In this document: positions 18,641 to 26,660 of the stretch, in pieces
Position numbering within the stretch: position 1 is the stretch's first letter
How the letters are laid out: every line of letters starts with the position of its first letter
DNA from: Sunxiuqinia sp963677175
GTDB lineage: Bacteria > Bacteroidota > Bacteroidia > Bacteroidales > Prolixibacteraceae
Assembly (NCBI GenBank): GCA_963677175.2
Contig: CAXXES010000007.1
Location: 372,001-436,000 of the forward strand
Direction of reading: 5' to 3'
Length of the DNA: 64,000 nucleotides
Made by a program: the position numbers and the translations under genes
Notes under the pieces: model-generated
Databases searched by the model: none
Told to the model about the DNA's origin: nothing
What the model saw: the letters and a program-made list of their open reading frames with translations, nothing else

Positions 18641-21600
18641 AAAGCTGTTTTTTCTTCTTGTTTTTTCTGAAAGAGATAATAAATGATGGGCACCACATAG
18701 ATGTTTAGCAAGGTTGAACTCAGCAGTCCGCCCAAAATAACGATGGCCATGGGGCTTTGGATTTCATTGCCTGGTTTTTCGCCAGCCAGTGCCAAAGGGA
18801 TCAGCGCTAAAGCCGCAGTCAGCGCAGTCATCAATATTGGATTCAGCCGGTCGGCCGATCCCTTAATGATACGCTCTTTCAGGCTGTCAACCTGGTTGGT
18901 TAAGCTCTGGTAGCGCGAGATGAGCAGGATGCCGTTTCGGGTCGCAATTCCAAACAAGGTGATGAAACCAATAATGGATGGAATGCTGATCACTCCCGAA
19001 GTGACCCAAATGGCGAATACGCCGCCAATTAAGGCCAGCGGTAGGTTGATCAGGATGATGAGCGCCAGTTTGGTATTTTTAAATTCGACATAGAGTAGCA
19101 GGAAAATGATCAGCAAGGCACCGAGTGAGGCGATCAGCAGAATGCGGCTGGCCTCGGCTTCGCTTTCAAACTGTCCGCCATATTCAAGGTGGTAGTTTTC
19201 GGGCAGCTCAATACGCTCATCAATCCGATCCTGAATATCGTTGACTACGCTGCGCACATCGCGGTCGGCTACGTTTACGGCCACCACAATCTTACGCATC
19301 ACATTTTCGCGTCCAATGGTACTGGGGCCAAAAGTCGATTGAATATTGGCAACATAATACAGGGGTATTTTTTGCCCGTCGGGTGTGTCAATCAAGGCAT
19401 TCCGGATGGCTTCGATCTGATCGCGGTATGGGTCGTCAAAACGCAGTACGAGGTCAAAGGCTCGCTCATTTTCAAAAACATCGGAAATTTTTTCACCTGC
19501 GAAGGCATAATCTACAAACTCCAGAAATTCGCTTACGGTGATGCCGTAGCGCGCCAACATTTCCCGGTTGGGTTTGATTTGAAGCTGCGGAATTTCAATC
19601 TGCTGCTCCACGGTCAAATCGCCAATGCCTTCAATATCCTGAATTTCATCGCGAATCTGGTTTGCCAAGCGAAATAGATCATTCAGGTCGGTGCCAAACA
19701 GTTTGATGGCGATGTTGGTTTTCGAACCCGAAAGCATGGCATCAATCCGGTGACTGATGGGTTGCCCCACTTCAACCGTGACCCCTTCGATGCTGTTTAG
19801 CTTTTCGCGTACCTCCCGCAAAAAGGCTTCGCGCGGCCGGTCTTTCAGTTGGTACGGCGCGTCAATCTCCGAAATATTAACGCCAAACGCATGCTCGGCC
19901 ATTTCGGCTCGTCCGGTTCTGCGGGCAACAGAGGTGATTTCCGGAATATCCAGCAAAGCCTGTTCGGCCATGGTGCCCAGCTTGTTGCTTTCTTCGAGGT
20001 TGATGCCAGGCATGGTCGTGGTATTGATGGTGAGCGAACCTTCGTTGAAGGGAGGCAGAAAACTTCGCCCGAAACCAGAGATTAGCAACAACGCAACAAG
20101 GAATAAACCAACAGAAATCCCAATGACTGTTTTTCGGTTACTCAAGGCCGTGCCAAGTGTTTGTGTATAGTGTTGGCGCAAAAAGCGCTCGACTCGGCTT
20201 CCCCGGGCTTGTTTTTGCAGGCGTTTTTCATTGGTCAGCAGGAAACTGCTCAACACCGGAATCACGGTCAAAGCCACAAACAGCGAGGCGAACAGCGAAA
20301 CGATGTAGGCAATTCCAAGCGGCTTCAGCATGCGGCCTTCCATGCCCGACAAGAAGAAAAGCGGCACAAAGGCGACGATGATAATCAAGGTGGCATTCAG
20401 AATGGATGCCCGGATTTCAACCGACGCTTCGTAAATCACATTGAAATAGGGACGTTGTTCTTCTCCAGGCAGGCTGCTGTTTTCGCGCAGGCGTTTAAAC
20501 ACGTTTTCCACATCAATAATCGCATCATCAACCAGCGAACCAATGGCAATGGTCATTCCACCCAAGGTCATGGTGTTGATTGAGATTCCCATCCATTTCA
20601 TAACCAGAATAGCGACAAGCAAGGAGAGCGGAATCGCCAGCACCGAAATGATGGTTGTGCGGTAATTCATCAGGAAAACAAACAGGATGATGACCACGAA
20701 GATACCTCCTTCGATCAGCGCTTTCTGTACGTTGTTTACCGAGGTCTGAATGAATTGGGCCTGCTCAAAAATGTCGGTGTGGATCTTGACGTCGGTCGGC
20801 AGTGTTTGCTTCAAATCAACAAGCGAGGCATTTATTTTTTCGGTCAGCTCCAGTGTGTTGACATTGGGCTGTTTGGTGATGGTCAGCAGAACGGCTTTCT
20901 CAGCCCGGTATGAGGCATCGCCAATTTTTGGGGCGACTCCAATTTTTACGGTAGCCACATCGTTTACTTTTATCGGCATGCCATCCTTCACTTTGATGAG
21001 ATTGTTGCCAATTTCTTCGATGTTGTTGCTTCGGGCCATGCCTCGGATCAGGTATTCCTGCCCATGTTCATTTAAAAAACCGCCCGACACATTTTCGTTC
21101 GATGCCTGACAAGTAGCGATCAGCTCCTGAAAGGAAACATCGTGAAACTTCATTTTCAGGGGATCGGCCAGTATCTGAAACTCTTTGAAATCGCCTCCAA
21201 TAATCGCGACTTGTGCGACTCCGCCAATCGATAATAACCGTGGGCGGATGTTCCACTCTGCCAGCGTTCGCAAGTCCATTGGAGTGGTTTCGTCGGCGGT
21301 TAGTGCAATCATCATAATTTCGCCCATGATGGATGATTGCGGGGCCAGGGTAGGAGACCCAGCGCCGGTTGGCATCTGGTCGGCAATGGTGGCCAGTTTT
21401 TCGCTTACAATCTGGCGGGCATTGTAAATATCCATGTTCCAGTCGAACTCAACCCAAACGATGGAAAAGCCCATAGCCGACGAGCTTCGTACCCGGCGAA
21501 TGTTGGTGGCTCCGTTTACTGCCGTTTCAATAGGGAAGGTCACCAAGCGCTCCACTTCCTCAGGAGCCATACCATGTGCTTCGGTTAAAATGACCACCGT

Positions 21601-21735
21601 GGGCGCGTTCAGGTCAGGAAAAACATCCACCTCCATTTCGGTGGTAACAAAAATACCGGCACCCAGAATCAGTGTTGCCATGATGAGCACCACCAGCTTA
21701 TTTCGGAGCGAATATTCAATAATTTTATTCAGCAT
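18637..21735 (-). CDS. CusA/CzcA-type heavy-metal RND efflux pump
   Basis: 1032 residues, the normal RND length, with an N-terminal membrane segment, two large periplasmic loops and two bundles of transmembrane helices. DVFPDLNAPTVVILTEAHGM after the first helix and EVERLVTFPIETAVNG are signatures of the heavy-metal branch, and IAIGSLVDDAIIDVENVFKRL carries the acidic residues of helix 4 used for proton relay. It uses the proton gradient to drive metal export. The ion (Cu/Ag versus Zn/Co/Cd) is not settled by sequence; the His-rich partners lean to divalent metals such as zinc or nickel, or copper. Confidence 0.93.
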   Translation of the reverse strand: MLNKIIEYSLRNKLVVLIMATLILGAGIFVTTEMEVDVFPDLNAPTVVILTEAHGMAPEEVERLVTFPIETAVNGATNIRRVRSSSAMGFSIVWVEFDWNMDIYNARQIVSEKLATIADQMPTGAGSPTLAPQSSIMGEIMMIALTADETTPMDLRTLAEWNIRPRLLSIGGVAQVAIIGGDFKEFQILADPLKMKFHDVSFQELIATCQASNENVSGGFLNEHGQEYLIRGMARSNNIEEIGNNLIKVKDGMPIKVNDVATVKIGVAPKIGDASYRAEKAVLLTITKQPNVNTLELTEKINASLVDLKQTLPTDVKIHTDIFEQAQFIQTSVNNVQKALIEGGIFVVIILFVFLMNYRTTIISVLAIPLSLLVAILVMKWMGISINTMTLGGMTIAIGSLVDDAIIDVENVFKRLRENSSLPGEEQRPYFNVIYEASVEIRASILNATLIIIVAFVPLFFLSGMEGRMLKPLGIAYIVSLFASLFVALTVIPVLSSFLLTNEKRLQKQARGSRVERFLRQHYTQTLGTALSNRKTVIGISVGLFLVALLLISGFGRSFLPPFNEGSLTINTTTMPGINLEESNKLGTMAEQALLDIPEITSVARRTGRAEMAEHAFGVNISEIDAPYQLKDRPREAFLREVREKLNSIEGVTVEVGQPISHRIDAMLSGSKTNIAIKLFGTDLNDLFRLANQIRDEIQDIEGIGDLTVEQQIEIPQLQIKPNREMLARYGITVSEFLEFVDYAFAGEKISDVFENERAFDLVLRFDDPYRDQIEAIRNALIDTPDGQKIPLYYVANIQSTFGPSTIGRENVMRKIVVAVNVADRDVRSVVNDIQDRIDERIELPENYHLEYGGQFESEAEASRILLIASLGALLIIFLLLYVEFKNTKLALIILINLPLALIGGVFAIWVTSGVISIPSIIGFITLFGIATRNGILLISRYQSLTNQVDSLKERIIKGSADRLNPILMTALTAALALIPLALAGEKPGNEIQSPMAIVILGGLLSSTLLNIYVVPIIYYLFQKKQEEKTAL

Positions 21736-21748
21736 AATCGGTCAATAA

Positions 21749-22960
21749 TTAATGTTGGTGACTGTGTGCAGGCAAAGCGCTCGACATGGAGGCCAATTTG
21801 ATCAGATAGGGATTTTTGGTGGCTACGTGATCGCCAAACTCCAGACCTTCGGAAATGTGATAGTTTTCGCCATCGTTGCAGTCGATCGTGAGATAATGTT
21901 TTTCAAAGTTTTCTTCTCCTTCGGCATAAACATAGTACCGACCAGCTTCTTCGAGCAAAGCCGATTTGGGGACTACAATCGCTTTGGGGATGATAACCGT
22001 TTTCAGGTAGATCTCGACAAAGGATCCAGCCATTAAGTTACCCACGTTATCTACTTCAAAGTAAACAGGCGTAAAAAGCGAATTATCGCCGGTTGACTTG
22101 CCGTAAGAGATCAGTCTGCCATTTAACTCTTCAGATTTATGAAGTTTTTGATCGTAAGGCGTAATGAAGTTGGCTGATTGGATTTTACTGAGCATGGAAA
22201 AATAGTGTTGGGGAACGTCGGCTTGCACCACTAGTCGTTTGTTTTTGGTGATTTTTACAAGCGGTTGCCCGGTACTCACAAACTGGCCTTCGGAAACCAA
22301 AATTTCTTTGATATAGCCATTGGTTGAAGCGGTTACACTCTGACCTCCGGCGGAATAGTTTTGCCGAATGATTTCATAATTGTTTTTTGCTTTTTCAAAT
22401 GCCATTTTTATTTCAGCCAAATCTTTGTCCGAAGTAATTTTGTCTTCATTCAGCAGTTGAGCCCGCTCGAAGTTGGCTTTAGCGGTTTCATAAGCTGTTT
22501 TTGCGTCCATAAAGGTCGTTTCAATGTTGTCGTGAATCAAGCCCCGGCCCGAAATGGTCACCAACTTTTCGCCCGAGCGTACCGTTTCGCCGGGAAACAG
22601 GGCTTTGCTTCCAAAAACCACGGCGCCATCGTGTGAAGCCGTCAGCGTGATTTCATCGCCTTGCGCCGGCATAATCTTGCCGCTGGTATGAATCACTTCC
22701 TGGAAAGCCTGTGGGCGGATTTCGATTACGCCGTAAGTTTCATCATGCTCATGTTCATTTTCATGCGCTTCCTGTTCGTGATTGTGGTCATCATCGTTTT
22801 CGTGGTCATGATCGTGATCATCGTCTTCTGTATGGACGAGCTCTTGAGTTAGCTCGTTGTCATGATCGTGATCGTGTTCTTGCGAATCGTGGTTGTGGGT
22901 ACATGCGGATCCCCAAAATAAATAGCTCACGATAAAGAATGGGATAATAATTTTTTTCAT
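21749..22960 (-). CDS. His-rich periplasmic adaptor of metal RND efflux (CusB/CzcB-like)
   Basis: 403 residues. An N-terminal signal with a lipobox-like SACTH is followed by a strongly His/Asp/Glu-rich stretch (about residues 22-75, many HDHDHD-type repeats) that should bind divalent metal. The rest is a membrane-fusion protein: barrel-sandwich halves around GEKLVTISG and ASTNGYIKEILVSEGQFV with a helical hairpin between. The C-terminus ends in a His-rich SALPAHSHQH. It lies 13 bases upstream of the pump gene in the same leftward operon. The adaptor may hand periplasmic metal to the pump. Confidence 0.9.
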   Translation of the reverse strand: MKKIIIPFFIVSYLFWGSACTHNHDSQEHDHDHDNELTQELVHTEDDDHDHDHENDDDHNHEQEAHENEHEHDETYGVIEIRPQAFQEVIHTSGKIMPAQGDEITLTASHDGAVVFGSKALFPGETVRSGEKLVTISGRGLIHDNIETTFMDAKTAYETAKANFERAQLLNEDKITSDKDLAEIKMAFEKAKNNYEIIRQNYSAGGQSVTASTNGYIKEILVSEGQFVSTGQPLVKITKNKRLVVQADVPQHYFSMLSKIQSANFITPYDQKLHKSEELNGRLISYGKSTGDNSLFTPVYFEVDNVGNLMAGSFVEIYLKTVIIPKAIVVPKSALLEEAGRYYVYAEGEENFEKHYLTIDCNDGENYHISEGLEFGDHVATKNPYLIKLASMSSALPAHSHQH

Positions 22961-23033
22961 TGCATTTAAAAGTTAATGTTCTGGCTCCGTTAATACCGAG
23001 TCAAAGTAGTTGCAGAAAGATAAAAAAGAGGAA

Positions 23034-23453
23034 TTATCCCAGCACAGGAGGTCCGCGCGATGAAGTGTGTTCGGAGAAATCGAATGAATAGTGGTTCGAC
23101 CAGGAATCAAAATAGATAACCGGACTTTTTGGAAATACGGTTAGCTTAAGCCACTGGTTCGCAAAAAGCGAATAGTCGACAACAATTTTCGAAAGGGGAG
23201 TGGTTGCCGTGGTTTCAAACTGACATGATTCGCAGCCTTCGTGATGGGGCGATGTTTCGCATTGGTGTCCGGTTAGGGAAACAATGTCTGAAGCCGGCTC
23301 AGTACTACGTTCGGCCTTATCTTCCTGCTTGCAGCTATGCTGACAGGTCACCACATCCGAATGATGATGATGCGGAATGATACTGTGCCCGATGATAACC
23401 AGCATGGCCATCAACATAAAATAGATGCCGATATGTTTGCTTATCTTAATCAT
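23034..23453 (-). CDS. Small His/Cys-rich secreted or membrane-anchored protein heading the metal-efflux operon
   Basis: The ATG at 23453 is preferred because it gives a signal/anchor peptide (GIYFMLMAMLVIIGHS); a longer start at 23582 would add a poorly conserved-looking extension. The mature part has PHHHHSD, CQHSCKQ, GHQCETSPHHEGCESCQ: clustered His and Cys able to bind metal. No named family recognised. It is first in the direction of the CusBAC genes, 73 bases ahead of the adaptor, suggesting a periplasmic metal chaperone or sensor. Proteins of this layout are common beside Bacteroidota metal pumps; the exact role is inference. Confidence 0.7.
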   Translation of the reverse strand: MIKISKHIGIYFMLMAMLVIIGHSIIPHHHHSDVVTCQHSCKQEDKAERSTEPASDIVSLTGHQCETSPHHEGCESCQFETTATTPLSKIVVDYSLFANQWLKLTVFPKSPVIYFDSWSNHYSFDFSEHTSSRGPPVLG

Positions 23454-23706
23454 TGAATTGATCAGAATTACAAAAATACATTTTTTATTGAAACCTAAAA
23501 GTTTTAACGAAATATGCGGCTGAAACCTGTTCGTTTGATGTTCTCTCAGAGCAACCCATTCGTGTATTATAAAATAAAACAATTTGCCTTTCTGAGGCTG
23601 ACAATCTAAAAGCAGTTTTTGCTGATAATTTGAAATTTAAATAAGCTAGTTCCTAGTTGTTTATGATTGTTAACGCATATTTAATGGAAAAAATACTAGA
23701 AAATCT

Positions 23707-23736
23707 TTTGTTTTGAAAAAGATGTCGCTATTTTTG
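23707..23736 (+). promoter_or_regulatory. Candidate promoter of the sulfite-reduction operon leader
   Basis: TTTG (23707-23710) and TATTTTTG (23729-23736) match the Bacteroidota -33 and -7 boxes with an 18-base spacer. Transcription from about 23743 would give a leader of roughly 275 bases containing the Met/Cys-rich ORF and the attenuator terminator. No other convincing signal is seen in the 400-base gap 23454-23855. Confidence 0.5.
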
Positions 23737-23855
23737 ATCCGAAATGCAAGCGTAGAACTAGGATAATAAAAACAAGCTTGATTGAATTGCTTTAAACACA
23801 GATTTATCGCTTCTTTTTACTTGCATTCAAAGGTTTTAGTATTAAAAATAGAGAA

Positions 23856-23954
23856 ATGAAAATCCATACTTCTGTAAATAAAATGATGAAAATGACATGT
23901 ACCATGATGTATATGTGTTGTGGACTTTTTATGCAGAAGGGGAAAAAGATATGA
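23856..23954 (+). CDS. Met/Cys-rich 32-residue leader peptide of the sulfite-reduction operon
   Basis: ATG at 23856 opens 32 codons ending in TGA at 23952. Eight of the 32 codons are Met and three are Cys: residues 10-22 read MMKMTCTMMYMCC and Met26 follows. The ORF ends 30 bases before a strong terminator and 65 bases before the first operon gene. Its codons 27-29 (CAG AAG GGG, 23934-23942) repeat the 3' arm of that terminator, so they can pair with its 5' arm. Codon content matching the pathway product plus this alternative pairing is the classical layout of ribosome-mediated attenuation. The peptide itself need not have a function. No close named family recognised. Confidence 0.75.
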   Translation: MKIHTSVNKMMKMTCTMMYMCCGLFMQKGKKI

Positions 23955-23984
23955 ACTTACTATAAGTTGAAATAACATCATAGG

Positions 23985-24018
23985 AAAAGCCCTTCTGTAA
24001 CCCAGAAGGGCTTTTTTT
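23985..24018 (+). terminator. Attenuator terminator in the cys leader, with alternative antiterminator pairing
   Basis: AAGCCCTTCTG (23987-23997) and CAGAAGGGCTT (24003-24013) form an 11-bp perfect stem with a 5-base loop, followed by T14-T18; flanking A and T bases extend it to 13 bp. The 5' arm CCCTTCTG (23990-23997) is also complementary to CAGAAGGG at 23934-23941 inside the leader ORF. A ribosome held at Cys21-22 would leave 23934-23941 free to form the antiterminator, while one reaching the stop codon would cover it and allow termination. Confidence 0.8.
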
Positions 24019-24279
24019 ATGCTTGGAATAATAAAATATCCGAACAGAATGAGAGAGAAAGCTTATCGCAGTGTTGTAAAAACAATTTCGTGGAGAACAG
24101 TTGGAACCCTAGATACCATCATGATTGCCTGGTTGGTGATTGGCCAGTTGGAATTTGCAGTAACCATCGGCGGAATTGAGTTGTTTACCAAGATGGTGCT
24201 CTACTATTTTCACGAACGGACCTGGAATAAGATCAAGTTTGGAAAGATGGATGATTCGGACATTGAATATCAAATCTAG
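24019..24279 (+). CDS. DUF2061 small membrane protein, first gene of the sulfite-reduction operon
   Basis: 86 residues with two hydrophobic segments and the DUF2061 pattern: KAYRSVVKTISWRTVGTLDT, then IMIAWLVIG and IELFTKMVLYYFHERTWNKI. Function is unknown, but this family is often found beside sulfate-assimilation genes. The ATG at 24019 directly follows the terminator T-run; an in-frame ATG at 24049 (MREKAYRS) is an equally plausible start and would place the initiation region clear of the hairpin. It is five bases upstream of the Met8-like gene. Confidence 0.82.
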   Translation: MLGIIKYPNRMREKAYRSVVKTISWRTVGTLDTIMIAWLVIGQLEFAVTIGGIELFTKMVLYYFHERTWNKIKFGKMDDSDIEYQI

Positions 24280-24284
24280 CAAAG

Positions 24285-24743
24285 ATGGAAAAGAATTACC
24301 TGCCCATAGCACTGAACATCGCCGGTGAGAAAATACTGATTATTGGCGGCGGACAATCGGCCTGGAGTAAGATTCAAATTTTGAAACGATTTGATGCTTA
24401 TGTTGAAGTCATCGCACTCGAAGTGTGTGATGAAATTAAAAACAGCGGTGTTCCCTATACGGTCAAGGCCTATGAGAAGTCTGATTTGAAAGGCTTTCTG
24501 ATGTTTTATTCATGTACCAACAACCCAGAGCTTGATGCTCAAATTGCCCGCGATGGCAAGGAAGTCGGTGTGCTGGTGAATATTCACGACCAGCCGGCCT
24601 TGTGCCAGTTTGTTTCTCCCGCTATTTATCAGGATGGTGACATTCGCGTAGCCGTCAGTTCCAATGCCAAAGATGTGTATGCCTCGATTCGCATTCGAAA
24701 TGAGGTTAAAGAATTTTTAGAAACCAAAACACATAAAGATTAG
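24285..24743 (+). CDS. Precorrin-2 dehydrogenase / sirohydrochlorin ferrochelatase-like (Met8/CysG N-terminal domain)
   Basis: 152 residues, with an NAD-binding motif ILIIGGGQSAWSKIQIL near residue 17, and FVSPAIYQDGDIRVAVSSNA, typical of the siroheme synthase N-terminal domain. It oxidises precorrin-2 and may insert iron to make siroheme, the cofactor of the sulfite reductase encoded two genes downstream. The C-terminal dimerisation part is short relative to CysG or Met8, as in other Bacteroidota. It lies in a tight operon: five bases after DUF2061 and five before cysJ. Confidence 0.85.
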   Translation: MEKNYLPIALNIAGEKILIIGGGQSAWSKIQILKRFDAYVEVIALEVCDEIKNSGVPYTVKAYEKSDLKGFLMFYSCTNNPELDAQIARDGKEVGVLVNIHDQPALCQFVSPAIYQDGDIRVAVSSNAKDVYASIRIRNEVKEFLETKTHKD

Positions 24744-24748
24744 AAGAG

Positions 24749-26542
24749 ATGAGTATTCAACTATCCCCCTTAAACGAAGTCCAGTTAAAGGCTCTGAAGC
24801 AATTAACCCAGGGAGCAAGACCGGAACAGGTTATTTGGTTGAGCGGCTATTTTCAGGGATTAGCCAGAGGTGTTGCCTTTGGTTCGGTTGCAGCAGGTGT
24901 CAGCCAGTCTGATTCAGCCGTTGCCGTTGAAAAATTGCCATTAACCATCTTGTATGGTACCCACACAGGCAGAAGCGAAGCCTTGGCCAGAGCCTTGTGC
25001 GAACAAGGAAGGACGCAAAATATCGTTTGCCAGCTTAAGCCAATGGATGATTACAATCCCAAGCAACTAAAAGATGAAAAGAACCTGTTGGTGATTGTCA
25101 GTACCCACGGCGAAGGCGAACCGCCCGAAATGGCGGAAGATTTTTATGAGTTTATTACCGGCAAGCGGGTACCCAAACTGGAGGGTATAAACTATTCCGT
25201 ATTGGCTTTAGGAGACAAAAGTTACAAGCTTTTTTGCCAAACTGGGATCGATGTTGACCAGGCCCTGAAAAAGGCTGGAGCCAATGAACTGGTTCCAATT
25301 GTGATGTGCGACGTGGATTACGAGGAAGATGCCGCGAAATGGACCACCGATGTGCTGGCCGAACTGGCAAAACTTCAACCGGAAACTCCAGTACAGGTGG
25401 TTTCTGAAATTGGCGCAGCAAGTGAAGCCAGTGTTTTCTCGCGAAAAAATCCGTTTAAGTCAAAAGTGCTGGATAAAGTCCGCATTACCGGACGCGAATC
25501 CGATAAAGAAGTGTATCACCTGGAGTTGTCGTTGGAAGGTTCCGGGATTCATTACGAACCGGGAGATGCCTTGGGAGTTATTGCACAAAATCCACCCGAA
25601 CTGGTCAAGGAGATCATCGCTGCTTTAGGCGTAATTGACAATGAAGTGGTGGAGACCCGGATCGGAAAATTGCCGTTTAATGAAGCACTGGAGCATCACT
25701 ATGAAATTACCCTGCTTACACGTGATGTGATTCAGAAATATGCGGAGAAGACAGGCTCCGAAGAAGTGCAAGCGATCATTGACGATGAAGCCAAACTGGA
25801 TCATTACCTATTTGGACACGATGTGCTGGATTTGTTGCACGAATTTCCATCAAGGCTTACGGCTACCGAGTTTCTGGATTTGCTTCGTCCGCTGCCGCCT
25901 AGACTCTACAGCATTTCATCAAGCCAGAAGGCGGTTGAAGATGAGGTGCACATCACCGTGTCGCGCGTACGCTATGAAAATAAAGGCCGGCAGCGTTATG
26001 GCGCTTGCTCTACTTTTTTAGCTGATCGACTGGAGGTGGACGATGATGTGCTCATCTACATTGATAAAAACCCAAATTTTCGACTGCCTGCCAATGGCAG
26101 TCCCATCATTATGGTTGGAGCAGGAACCGGTATCGCGCCTTACCGGGCCTTTTTGCAACAACGCGAAACAGCCAACCAAAAAGGAAACAGCTGGCTGTTC
26201 TTTGGTGAGCGACGCTTTTCTTCTGATTTTCTTTACCAGCTCGAATGGCAGAAGTACCTGAAGAAAGGCTTCCTTGAAAAAATAGATCTGGCTTTTTCGC
26301 GCGATCAGGAAGAGAAGGTTTACGTTCAGCACAAGTTGAAGGAGCAACAAGAAGAATTGTTCCGGTGGCTTGAAAACGGCGCCAGTTTTTACCTCTGCGG
26401 TGACATGAAGTATATGGCCAAAGATGTCCAGATTACTTTGTTGGATATCATTAAAACACAGGGTGGAATGACCGACAAGAAAGCCCGGGCGTATTTCAAA
26501 AAACTGAAAAAGGAAAAACGCTTTATGGCGGATGTGTATTAA
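24749..26542 (+). CDS. cysJ: Assimilatory sulfite reductase (NADPH) flavoprotein subunit
   Basis: 597 residues of diflavin reductase architecture. The flavodoxin domain (~64-205) contains LYGTHTGRSEALARALC and STHGEGEPPEM. The FAD domain (~225-440) has RLYSISSS and GACSTFLADRL, and the NADPH domain has GAGTGIAPYRAFLQQR and ends in RFMADVY. It passes electrons from NADPH through FAD and FMN to the siroheme protein CysI. The operon position directly upstream of cysI and with siroheme genes supports sulfite rather than other diflavin functions. Confidence 0.94.
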   Translation: MSIQLSPLNEVQLKALKQLTQGARPEQVIWLSGYFQGLARGVAFGSVAAGVSQSDSAVAVEKLPLTILYGTHTGRSEALARALCEQGRTQNIVCQLKPMDDYNPKQLKDEKNLLVIVSTHGEGEPPEMAEDFYEFITGKRVPKLEGINYSVLALGDKSYKLFCQTGIDVDQALKKAGANELVPIVMCDVDYEEDAAKWTTDVLAELAKLQPETPVQVVSEIGAASEASVFSRKNPFKSKVLDKVRITGRESDKEVYHLELSLEGSGIHYEPGDALGVIAQNPPELVKEIIAALGVIDNEVVETRIGKLPFNEALEHHYEITLLTRDVIQKYAEKTGSEEVQAIIDDEAKLDHYLFGHDVLDLLHEFPSRLTATEFLDLLRPLPPRLYSISSSQKAVEDEVHITVSRVRYENKGRQRYGACSTFLADRLEVDDDVLIYIDKNPNFRLPANGSPIIMVGAGTGIAPYRAFLQQRETANQKGNSWLFFGERRFSSDFLYQLEWQKYLKKGFLEKIDLAFSRDQEEKVYVQHKLKEQQEELFRWLENGASFYLCGDMKYMAKDVQITLLDIIKTQGGMTDKKARAYFKKLKKEKRFMADVY

Positions 26543-26660
26543 AGGCTGTAAGAGAATTAAGAGATTTTTGAATTTTAAATTGAACATTAATAAGTATAAA
26601 AGCGTATTGGTAGTATGTATTAATACGAAGGTGGCTTAGGATACAAAAACAGTTGAGAAA

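Noticed and set aside
23743..24018. SAM or other known riboswitch in the cys leader
   Set aside because: I do not recognise a riboswitch core; the Met/Cys ORF with alternative pairing explains the leader better.
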